64,000 nucleotides of DNA from assembly GCA_964036195.1 (NCBI GenBank), contig OZ038460.1, forward strand, positions 12,899,504 to 12,963,503, given 5' to 3'. The notes below the pieces were generated by a model that did not search any database, was not told the origin of the DNA, and saw only the letters and a list, made by a program, of their open reading frames with translations. The stretch comes from Sphaerolaimus hirsutus. Taxonomy: Eukaryota; Nematoda; Chromadorea; Monhysterida; Sphaerolaimidae. The position numbers and the translations under genes were made by a program. Below are positions 19,518 to 27,706 of the stretch, piece by piece; within the stretch, counting starts at the first letter, position 1; every line of letters begins with the position of its first letter.

Positions 19518-22320
19518 CAGTGTCGATATCAATCAAGCGTTTTACAACATTGCGCTGCATCCGGATGATAGACATATTACGTCGTTTCGTAATTGTTTTG
19601 GCCAATTTCAGATGAAACGCTTGCCGATGGGATTAAAGTGTTCCCCGGCTTTAGCGCAGCGCTGTTTTGAAGTTACAATGGCTGGATTATTGCATCGAAA
19701 TGTGTTGGTATATATAGATGATTTGCTCATTTACAGTAGGTCATGGGAAGATCATTTGAGTGATATAAGTCAGGTTTTGTCGCGTTTGATAAGTAGCAGT
19801 TTTAAAATACACCCAAAAAAGTGTTTTTTCGCGCGCACAACTGCTGTTAAATTCCTGGGTTATATGGTAGGGCGTGAAGGGATTTGTATACCAGATGATA
19901 AGCGAAAGTATTTGAGTGACTGGCCGCTACCTGTGTGTGTGCGTGAAGTTAAAGCGTTTTTGGGTGCCGTTGGGTTTTTCCGGAGATTAATTCATAAATG
20001 TGCTGAATATGCCGCTCCTTTGTCTAATTTAACTCGAACGAAAACTGAATTAGGAACTGAAAAGTATAGCGGAAGTACTCCCGTGGATTTAAATGCGAAC
20101 CCCGCCGCTTTGGAAGCTTTTAATAAGTTGAAAGTGATGGTGGCTGAAAGTCCCTGTATACAGTATCCTGATCCCAGTAAACCGTTCATAATTATTACCG
20201 ATGCTTCTAAAGTTGCATTAGCTGGCATTTTAGTACAACGCGCTGAACCTGCCGCCGCTTTGCATGCGTGTTCATTTTATAGTCGAAAACTTTCCGAAGC
20301 GCAATCCCGATGGCCTGCAATTACGCAAGAAGCATGTGCTATTTTTGAGAGCATACGCAATTGGCATTGTTATTTAGCGGGCCGGCCGTTTGAAGTTTGG
20401 ACTGATGCGAAAAGTATTTCATGGGTGAAAAATCCAAATTTGGAAACCCATCCCCATACGGGTTTGCACCGATTTGCGCTTGCTATTCAATCATATCAAG
20501 TTACTTTTAAGCATTTGCGTGGGAAAAGTAACGAATTGGCTGATGCTTTGTCGCGCCGGCGTGATGCACCCGTTGAATTTGATGAGCGTGTTAATTTGGA
20601 CGAAGCGTTTGAAGAATATGCATTTGATATACCTGTTGATGAATTGGCGAGAATTTTGACTGAGGAAATGGCGTTGTTAACATCTGAGGAACATTTGGCT
20701 TGTCAAGCGGTAGCTAAGGCCATGGCGCGATTGGCTTCTGCTCAAAATTGGCTGAAACATGCGAAAATGAAGTCTTTGGAACCGTCAGTTACGGTAGCTA
20801 CTGAACTGCCAGTGGCAAGCGTTGCTACTGTGCGGGCGCCGCATCCAATGACAATGCGTGTGCGAAGTAAAAAGAAGGTGGAGTCCAATTCTGAAAATGC
20901 TTTGAAATCGCCGCCCAAAAGTGACGATGCGCCTAAATTAATGGCTGGTGGCCGCCGTTCTGTTCAATTAATTAAGAAACCGGAAAAACTCGATGCTTTA
21001 CCTCCTCCCATTACTCCAATTGAAGAGTTGTCGCGTTTGCAAAAAGAAGAACCGTATATAATTACAATTCGTCGTATGTGCGAGGAATCTACTTTGCGTA
21101 GGGCCCCACCGTTTTTCATTGATCAATTTGATGTTGTCAGGCGTGATGCAGAACCGTCAATATTAGTGGGTGAAAGGAAATACGACCCTGCGTGCATTCC
21201 CCAGTCACTAGTTGTCACTGTGTTAGAATTGGCTCATAATCATCCCACTGCTGGACATTTAGGTGTGATGAAAACGTTTGAAAGATTGCGCGAATTTGCT
21301 TGGTTTACAAATATGCGTCCAGAATGCGCTAGATGGGTTTCTACTTGCCCTTCGTGCAACGCGAAGAAAGGATTGCGCCGCTCAATGAAAACTCAAATTC
21401 AGAGCCGGAAAATCGCTAAGTTTCCTGGTGATTTTATTGCGATTGATGCAGTAGGGCCATTGCCAATTACCGAAAAAAGGAATGTGCATGTATTGGTATT
21501 TGTGGATCAATGTACGCGTTTTGGTTTAGCAGTGCCTGTTCCTAATTTGAAGCAAGACACTGTGGCTATTGCGTTTTTGCAACATGTGTTACCGATTTTT
21601 GGTGTGCCCGCTGTAATCTTATCCGACAATGCACCAAGCTTCATTGGCGGCATTTTTGCGGAATTGCTACGTTATCTAAATACAGTGCAGCATAAGTGTT
21701 TTAACTACACGCCAAAAGGAAATGGTTTGGTTGAGCGCAGGAATGGCGTCTTAATGGAAATAATTTTGCATTACGTGAATGGCTCGCATTCGGATTGGGA
21801 CAAACACTTAGGCGCCGCTGTCTATGCGTATAATACGTCTATGCACCCCTCTATGAAAGTGACACCATATGCGTTGCTATTTGGATCAAATTCTCCGTCA
21901 CTTTGGGAGCGTATGATCGAGCCGACGGGAAATGGCACCGATAAGACCGATAAGCCGACGGCGTACAGTCCTTTTGTGTCAAATTTAGACGCGCGACTTT
22001 CGGACGTCCGCACGGCCGCGCATTCGGCTTTACAGCGCGCGCAAGAAAAAGAGTGTTTTTATGCAAATCGCAGTGCGCGCCGCTTGAATTTGAAGCCCGG
22101 TCAATCAGTTCGTGTTTATTCGCCCCGAATTCTTCGAAAGTTAGGTCGCGTTAAGAAATTCACGCATCATTATATTGGCCCGTATGAATGTTTAGATTAT
22201 GTGCATCCCATTGTGACCGTGTTTAATAGGTTGTCTAAGAAAACTTATACCGTTCATGCTGATCGCGTTAAATTAACAAATGAACCAGTTAATCCCACCT
22301 ATTCGCAGATTTTCGGTTAA
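19516..22320 (+). CDS. pol: Pol: RT, RNase H and integrase of the giant element
   Basis: Given from the point where RT similarity resumes; it has no ATG of its own until 19612 and should be read as the continuation of Gag-Pol. RT has SVDINQAF at the junction and the catalytic YIDD at residues 66-69. RNase H carries TDAS near 229 and ends near ADALSRR (about 341). Integrase has the HH-CC zinc module near 574-612, then the catalytic triad: D in AIDAVGPLP, D in LSDNAPSF and E in GLVERRNG, with exactly 35 residues between the last two (DD35E). A GPY/F module (HHYIGPYE) near 884 supports Ty3/Gypsy. Length and motifs look intact, so function depends on resolving the upstream frame change. Confidence 0.92.
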   Translation, partial: SSVDINQAFYNIALHPDDRHITSFRNCFGQFQMKRLPMGLKCSPALAQRCFEVTMAGLLHRNVLVYIDDLLIYSRSWEDHLSDISQVLSRLISSSFKIHPKKCFFARTTAVKFLGYMVGREGICIPDDKRKYLSDWPLPVCVREVKAFLGAVGFFRRLIHKCAEYAAPLSNLTRTKTELGTEKYSGSTPVDLNANPAALEAFNKLKVMVAESPCIQYPDPSKPFIIITDASKVALAGILVQRAEPAAALHACSFYSRKLSEAQSRWPAITQEACAIFESIRNWHCYLAGRPFEVWTDAKSISWVKNPNLETHPHTGLHRFALAIQSYQVTFKHLRGKSNELADALSRRRDAPVEFDERVNLDEAFEEYAFDIPVDELARILTEEMALLTSEEHLACQAVAKAMARLASAQNWLKHAKMKSLEPSVTVATELPVASVATVRAPHPMTMRVRSKKKVESNSENALKSPPKSDDAPKLMAGGRRSVQLIKKPEKLDALPPPITPIEELSRLQKEEPYIITIRRMCEESTLRRAPPFFIDQFDVVRRDAEPSILVGERKYDPACIPQSLVVTVLELAHNHPTAGHLGVMKTFERLREFAWFTNMRPECARWVSTCPSCNAKKGLRRSMKTQIQSRKIAKFPGDFIAIDAVGPLPITEKRNVHVLVFVDQCTRFGLAVPVPNLKQDTVAIAFLQHVLPIFGVPAVILSDNAPSFIGGIFAELLRYLNTVQHKCFNYTPKGNGLVERRNGVLMEIILHYVNGSHSDWDKHLGAAVYAYNTSMHPSMKVTPYALLFGSNSPSLWERMIEPTGNGTDKTDKPTAYSPFVSNLDARLSDVRTAAHSALQRAQEKECFYANRSARRLNLKPGQSVRVYSPRILRKLGRVKKFTHHYIGPYECLDYVHPIVTVFNRLSKKTYTVHADRVKLTNEPVNPTYSQIFG

Positions 22321-22843
22321 AAACCCTGAGATTTTCCGCTCTTCAACCTAAAGTGTCCCAAGTTAATTATTCCGTTCGAAAATTCAATTAAAATTTATTT
22401 TTGGATTATTCGCGTTTAATTCTGACCGTCAATTCGTGGTGAGTTCGGGGTTGCAATTTTTGTGTTTTTGGTTGTGCGCGAGATAATTTTGTAGCAAAAA
22501 GTTGGGTTTTTATGTAAAAGGTAAAGCGCGAAAATTTCATAAGTGTTATTAATTGTTTGTTTCTAATTATCGCCGCAAGTTTAATTCGTTAGTTGTTCAT
22601 ACCATCGCATTTATTTCGTTCTAAATTTGTTCTTTAATTTCATTCTCATTTTCGCCCATTTCGCAACAAAATCAAAATTATTTTTGGCGCAATACGTTCA
22701 ACGTAGTGCGTTGAAAATAATTCGCAACTTTTCGATTAGGGTGTCGCTCAGACCTTCGTGCATTTCGGTGCCGACATTCTGGGTGGCGCATTTTAAGTAG
22801 CAATAAGTTGTGTTTTCCGGTGCTCTACTTTGAAGTGTGAAAT
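22321..22843 (+). other. Intergenic leader between pol and the helicase frame
   Basis: 523 bp without a sense gene. Near 22760 CGTGCATTTCGGTGCC resembles a stretch of the LTR (about 12655), and the last 35 bp repeat the gag leader motif. The region probably holds the signals for expressing the third frame: an internal promoter, splice acceptor or ribosome entry site. Confidence 0.45.
22809..22837 (+). promoter_or_regulatory. Leader motif shared with gag, helicase copy
   Basis: TTTTCCGGTGCTCTACTTTG sits 15 bp upstream of the ATG at 22844. Aligned with the copy before gag, about 26 of 30 positions agree, far more than chance for two leaders 7 kb apart. AG dinucleotides after TACTTTGA would allow splice-acceptor use. 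Confidence 0.55.
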
Positions 22844-25800
22844 ATGACTAGTTCGAGTGGCGTACCTATGGGTGGGTATGGAGCGAGTTCCAGTTCGTAT
22901 CGTGGCGGGCGCATAGCCAAAGCGCCGCTCAAGTCGTGGACTTCTCACGGAAAACAGGGCGGTGACACTATTCCGCCGCTGCCCTACAATCCTCCTCGAA
23001 ACGCCCGATCGACTTGTCCTGAATTTGTCATCAACCAGAAGTTGTCGGGAATAGTGGATCGAGTTCACGTCGGTAACGAGCCGCGTCCTACCAGTTATCA
23101 ATGCCACATTCGTTTCGACGGCGATGCGCAGGCGCTTTTGGAAAGTTATCCGGAGTGGTCGGAAGCGGAAACGGCTTATCCCTTTTTCACCTATTCGGTC
23201 AACAAAGCGGAGCGCGCTCGTGAGCGGTCGGTGCAGAAAATTTTGAAGGAATATCGCGAGGCTAATGAAGCTTACGACATGTTTTTGCCGCTTGTCCGCC
23301 ACGGCATGCATTTTGTCGCGACTGGTATCAGTAGGGTTAGCGCCAATCCGAAATATTGGGAATTGCGAGGCGTCACAATTATGAAAAATGACGCTCAAAT
23401 GCCATTGTTTTTGGGCCGCCCTGTTGTTATTGTTTCGCAAGGACAGGTTGACCTCTCCGTCGATGAGCCAGCATCGGAAATTTCACAGAGAGGACAGGAA
23501 AATCGCGAAGGATATCATCCTTATCCGGCCAAGTGGAGATACTTGCGTTTGAGGGCAGCGTTCACCCCTTCGCGGTACATTAGTGCACCCCCCTTCAAAG
23601 GCGCCGACGAGCGTGATCCGGGCCCTGAAAAGTTAATTTTTGCGCATAGCGAAAATGTCATGGAAAGTGACATACACCCGCACGCCGGACAATTAGGTGT
23701 GGCGCATGTAGAATATCACGCTTTTGATGACGCCGGCAAAGTCAACAACTTTTATTGGGGTCATGCGTATGGCGTGCGTATTTTTTCGGCGCGGCAAATC
23801 GAGGCTGGTATGGAGTGGAAGGGCGAAATGAATAGAAATTATCTCACTTCTCAGCTGCAGCTTCGTTCCATCTTTTTGGCCGCCGCTAACGTGTGTCACG
23901 AAGCGCATTTGCGATACACTGCAACTAGGGCGAAAGCGGTGCGCGCGCAGGTGACTTGGCAAAATGGGCCGCGGGGATTAATTGCGATAATTAGGTGGGA
24001 GCGCGTGCATTTGAATCCAGCTGCTGCGATGCGCGACACGGCCGAGTGGCACAGGAATAAGGCGCAGGGCTACATGTTGAATTTTACTTCGCCCATGTCG
24101 TCGCTACAAATCGTCGAAGCTGATCCCCGGGGGGAAGAGCGCGCTCTGACTGGCCGCCCGCAAATAAATTTACGTACGGTCAGCGCCGACATCACTGCCG
24201 AGGCGGTGCAGCTGGTCGCCAAACCGGATGTATTGGTGCCGCAGGCGCTGTCGCCGCATTTGCTGCCTAATTGCGATTACATGGTGCGCGGTTCCGCTTT
24301 GTCGCCTAGCTACAATGGCCGCATGGAAATTTTGGAGCGGTTGTGCATAATGGGGCCTAGTGGTTACCGGCCAACCGAGAGCAACACCGGAATGCTCGCT
24401 GTGGAAGACCAGGTCAAAATGGCGGTAGTGCTGCACAAGCAGTTGAACCAAGTTGAGACTGATTGGCAGCGCACGCTCGAAAAAATTGAGTCTGACGGGT
24501 TGTATGCCGAGGTGCGCAGAGGCACATGCGAAGATTTATTGCAAGCGCAGCAGGGTGATTTTCGGCCGCAGGAGGGGCAGGGGCGTGTGATTGCGTCAGT
24601 TATCAAGTCTGTGCGAAAAACTGCGCCGCTATTGTTGATGTGTGATTCACCGTTCGGTTCCGGTAAAACGACTGTGCAAAGTCAGTGTGCGTACGCGGTT
24701 GCGTTCAAATTTACTGAGAAAAATGACCCGCCGAACCCGCTGAAGAGGGAATTGCCCTCTGATGCAAACAAAAATGCGCTTTACCACTCCACAATGATTA
24801 CTTGCAGTGTGAATTCGGCCGCTGATGAGTCTGCCAGACGATCGTTGCAAAGTTTGGCAAACATTGGTCTGCCTAATTTGGAAACGGTCGTGGAAGTTTT
24901 GCTGCGCAGTAGGGAGAGGTGGACTGCGATGGATGATAAGCCAAATTTTCAAACACCTGGCTATGCGCGTTTTTGTCAGGTGCGCGCCGCTTTCGCGATT
25001 CGCGTGCTGAGTCCATTGTTGGAAGTTGACGATCGCTATGTCGATATGACGCTCCAGCAATTGCCGCTGCTGAATTTGATCGCGCAAAACATGCCCATGC
25101 ATGTGATCCGATTGAATGACCACTGGCTAACTGCTTATGAACGCTTTACCGCTCAACGCCATATTTGTGACACTTTGAACGAGATCATCGCGAACAATCA
25201 ACACCCCGCCGACATTTTCGAAGCCATTCGGTCGCAGTTGCCTTTGGTTCGTTTGTCCATCGACGAAGACGACGAGGATGACTTGGTGCCACTGGACGAT
25301 GGTCAAGAGGAGGGCGTGCAGGCGTGGGGGGCCGCGGCTGGCTTTGTCGATGACAACCAGGTGTGGGGCAAAATTTACAAGCGCGAAATGCGACGCCTCG
25401 TTAGGGTGGCTACTAGGTTGCATAAGGTGGTGTTGAATGTGCTGCAGCCAGGCCAAGTCCATGTGACCTTGGATTCATCGCGCGATAAGCGACTGCAAGT
25501 TTTGAAATATGCCGCGGTATTTGTGGACGAGGCGTCTTTGGCGGATGAAACTGCGATTTTTGGCGCTGTTTCAAACGCTCGACTCCCCCACAATGGCTTG
25601 GTGCTTTTGTTTGGCGATAGCAAGCAGTTGACCCGAATGGTCAGGCCGCATTCATGGATCGCTCCGATCCTGAAACCTGATCCATCGCTGATCAATAGGT
25701 TGGTGGAAGGTGTGTTGTGCCCAATTCTGAAGCTCGAGACTGTCTTCCGCGGCCACGACGCGCTGATTCAAGTGAATTCAGTCGCTGCGTACGATGGCCA

Positions 25801-27400
25801 ATTGCGCGCGTTCCACGAATACAGTCAGTGGCGAGATACTTTGCCGCTTATGGCTTGCGGTGCCGATCAGGTGCCTTTGTCTTCTGTGATCGTGCACATG
25901 GGTTTCGAAACGAGCGAGGGCGTGTCTGTTAAAAATTTGACGGAAGTGGACATTGTGGTGCGCGTTGTGCAGCAATTCGTCATTTTGGCGCTGAACAGCG
26001 AGGGCGAGAATGTCGTTCCGTGGAGTGATTTAGAAAGCGCCGATTCGCTGCTGATTGTGTGTTTCTATTCAGCGCAGGAGAGAAGAGTGATTGACGAATT
26101 GGTGCGATTGAGCTGGGCGCAGTTGTTAGGGGGTGAGGGGTTCCCCGATTATTTGGTGACCCCAGCGTTTTGGCGGAAAAAAGTCATCACTGCTGATCGA
26201 GCGCAAGCTCGTGAAGCGCACGTGGTGATTGTGTCATGTGTGAGGGGTAGCGCTCCGCGCGTGGACGCTACTGGACACCCGTCGCAGCGCGAGCGCGATG
26301 TGATGGACAGAATTGGCTTTTTGGCGATGCCGGAGCGGTGCAACGTGGCCACGTCTCGCGCTAAAACGGCCAGAGTCGTGATCATGAACGCCGCTACCGT
26401 GCTGCATTCTGAATTTTTCTGGCGTTTTGTGGCGGTGGAATTAGGGAAGGGACACGTTTTTGCGTACCACGAGCGACATTTGTGGGAGAGTGACCCGTTG
26501 GCTAGGTTTCTGGGCCACTGGAGAAGTGCCCCGGTCGATCTGCCAGAACCCGCTCCGCCCGTGCAAGAAGAAGAAGAAAATGAGGTTCCGCCGCCGCAGG
26601 AAGAAGTTCAGGAGGTGGATGTGAGCGAACAGCGAGTGTCCCCTCAGCCAGACGCCGACGTCGTTCCCGCTCTCGATTCCCCAGACGTGCAAATGTTGCC
26701 GCCCGAAGAGCAGGAGGAGGAGTCAGAGAAAGTTCAGCCGCGCGCGGATGAAAAAGCGAGTTGTTCTCGGTCTCGGCGTCGGTATCGCGGTCGTCGTCGC
26801 TCTCCCTCGTCGAGTTCTTCCTCTTCCTCTAGTTCTTCGTCGGGTTCGTCAAAATCGGGATCGAGTGAGACCGATTCGGCCTCGGAGTCTGAACACGCGC
26901 CGCCCGTACCGGCACACAAACAGAAAACGCACCAGGAGGAGGAAGTGATGGAGGTGGAACAGGAGCAAAGTGAACAAGGTGCTCAACAGCAGGAACCGGC
27001 AATGGAAGGTCAACGGCAAGAGCAAGAACCAGAGCCAGATACTGAAGAGGCCAATAATGCAATTATTGGAGAAAAATTGGATGAGTTAATTCAAATGGCG
27101 GGCGAGTTGAACACCGAGTTGGACGCTGAGCGACAGCAACAGTCCATGAGCCCAGACCGGCAGATGCTCAGAGAAATGGACGCCATCCAGGAGGAGGCCA
27201 ATGAATCTGCTGAGCCCATGCAGGAAGATGAGCAGGAGCAGGAGCAGCCTGAGGAAGTGGCCGCACAGCAGCTGCAGCAACCTGTTCAGGTTGTTGTAGT
27301 TGGCGCGTCACCGCCACCGCAAGAGGAACAGAGTCCGCCCCCGCCAGTGACTCCAACTTTGGCAGGTTTGGAGCCAGAGGAGGAGATGGAAGCGGAGTAA
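22844..27400 (+). CDS. UPF1-like superfamily 1 helicase, third frame of the retroelement
   Basis: A 1518-residue intact frame. The first ~580 residues match no domain I recognise. The helicase core follows: Walker A GSGKTT (605-610), Walker B DEAS (895-898), motif III GDSKQL (924-929), then VFRG, a motif V-like block ending VVIVSCVRG, and motif VI RCNVATSRAK (1165-1174). Order and wording fit the UPF1/SMG2-type SF1 group, 5'-3' RNA/DNA translocases. The UPF1 Cys/His domain is absent. From about 1205 the tail is acidic and Gln-rich, with an SR-like, poly-Ser block near 1305-1345, typical of RNP or condensate proteins. It occupies the env position and looks more GC-rich than pol, hinting at separate origin. 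A role in genome unwinding, RNA export or blocking nonsense-mediated decay is inference. Confidence 0.88.
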   Translation: MTSSSGVPMGGYGASSSSYRGGRIAKAPLKSWTSHGKQGGDTIPPLPYNPPRNARSTCPEFVINQKLSGIVDRVHVGNEPRPTSYQCHIRFDGDAQALLESYPEWSEAETAYPFFTYSVNKAERARERSVQKILKEYREANEAYDMFLPLVRHGMHFVATGISRVSANPKYWELRGVTIMKNDAQMPLFLGRPVVIVSQGQVDLSVDEPASEISQRGQENREGYHPYPAKWRYLRLRAAFTPSRYISAPPFKGADERDPGPEKLIFAHSENVMESDIHPHAGQLGVAHVEYHAFDDAGKVNNFYWGHAYGVRIFSARQIEAGMEWKGEMNRNYLTSQLQLRSIFLAAANVCHEAHLRYTATRAKAVRAQVTWQNGPRGLIAIIRWERVHLNPAAAMRDTAEWHRNKAQGYMLNFTSPMSSLQIVEADPRGEERALTGRPQINLRTVSADITAEAVQLVAKPDVLVPQALSPHLLPNCDYMVRGSALSPSYNGRMEILERLCIMGPSGYRPTESNTGMLAVEDQVKMAVVLHKQLNQVETDWQRTLEKIESDGLYAEVRRGTCEDLLQAQQGDFRPQEGQGRVIASVIKSVRKTAPLLLMCDSPFGSGKTTVQSQCAYAVAFKFTEKNDPPNPLKRELPSDANKNALYHSTMITCSVNSAADESARRSLQSLANIGLPNLETVVEVLLRSRERWTAMDDKPNFQTPGYARFCQVRAAFAIRVLSPLLEVDDRYVDMTLQQLPLLNLIAQNMPMHVIRLNDHWLTAYERFTAQRHICDTLNEIIANNQHPADIFEAIRSQLPLVRLSIDEDDEDDLVPLDDGQEEGVQAWGAAAGFVDDNQVWGKIYKREMRRLVRVATRLHKVVLNVLQPGQVHVTLDSSRDKRLQVLKYAAVFVDEASLADETAIFGAVSNARLPHNGLVLLFGDSKQLTRMVRPHSWIAPILKPDPSLINRLVEGVLCPILKLETVFRGHDALIQVNSVAAYDGQLRAFHEYSQWRDTLPLMACGADQVPLSSVIVHMGFETSEGVSVKNLTEVDIVVRVVQQFVILALNSEGENVVPWSDLESADSLLIVCFYSAQERRVIDELVRLSWAQLLGGEGFPDYLVTPAFWRKKVITADRAQAREAHVVIVSCVRGSAPRVDATGHPSQRERDVMDRIGFLAMPERCNVATSRAKTARVVIMNAATVLHSEFFWRFVAVELGKGHVFAYHERHLWESDPLARFLGHWRSAPVDLPEPAPPVQEEEENEVPPPQEEVQEVDVSEQRVSPQPDADVVPALDSPDVQMLPPEEQEEESEKVQPRADEKASCSRSRRRYRGRRRSPSSSSSSSSSSSSGSSKSGSSETDSASESEHAPPVPAHKQKTHQEEEVMEVEQEQSEQGAQQQEPAMEGQRQEQEPEPDTEEANNAIIGEKLDELIQMAGELNTELDAERQQQSMSPDRQMLREMDAIQEEANESAEPMQEDEQEQEQPEEVAAQQLQQPVQVVVVGASPPPQEEQSPPPPVTPTLAGLEPEEEMEAE

Positions 27401-27706
27401 TGGTAATTTAGGTGTACAGGAATTTTTTTTGTTTTTGTTTTTAGTTGTTTTTGTTAGAGCGAACGTTTTACCAGTAGAATTGAGCTTTTGTTGAATTGAA
27501 AATTGAATTTTCATTGAGTTTTACCGGTTCAAAAGTTTTTTTTGTGTTCTCAACAAAGTGTGGAAAAATACGTAATGGTTGTCAACAAATTTAAAATTGG
27601 TTTAAAATAGTTCTCAAAAAACGGGAATTTAGTTCAATTCGTTTCTTTAATAGTTTTGCTGTGCTTCGATTTTAGCCGGGAGGTAAAATGTATGGCTGGT
27701 GGAGTT
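27401..27706 (+). other. 3' untranslated region before the 3' LTR
   Basis: Non-coding and T-rich. A purine-rich stretch CCGGGAGGTAAAA at 27677-27689 and GGTGGAG just before the LTR are the only polypurine-tract candidates, both imperfect. Confidence 0.45.

Noticed and set aside
15930..22066. Minus-strand frames under gag-pol
   Set aside because: Shadows of the plus-strand coding frames; compositions mirror the sense codons and no domains appear.
22844..27400. Helitron or Maverick helicase
   Set aside because: No HUH Rep domain, protein-primed polymerase or retroviral-like integrase outside pol is linked to it. The motifs are UPF1-like and not Pif1-like, and it lies between LTRs on the same strand as pol.
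22844..27400. An envelope gene in the third frame
   Set aside because: No signal peptide, furin-like site or C-terminal membrane anchor is visible; helicase motifs occupy the centre.
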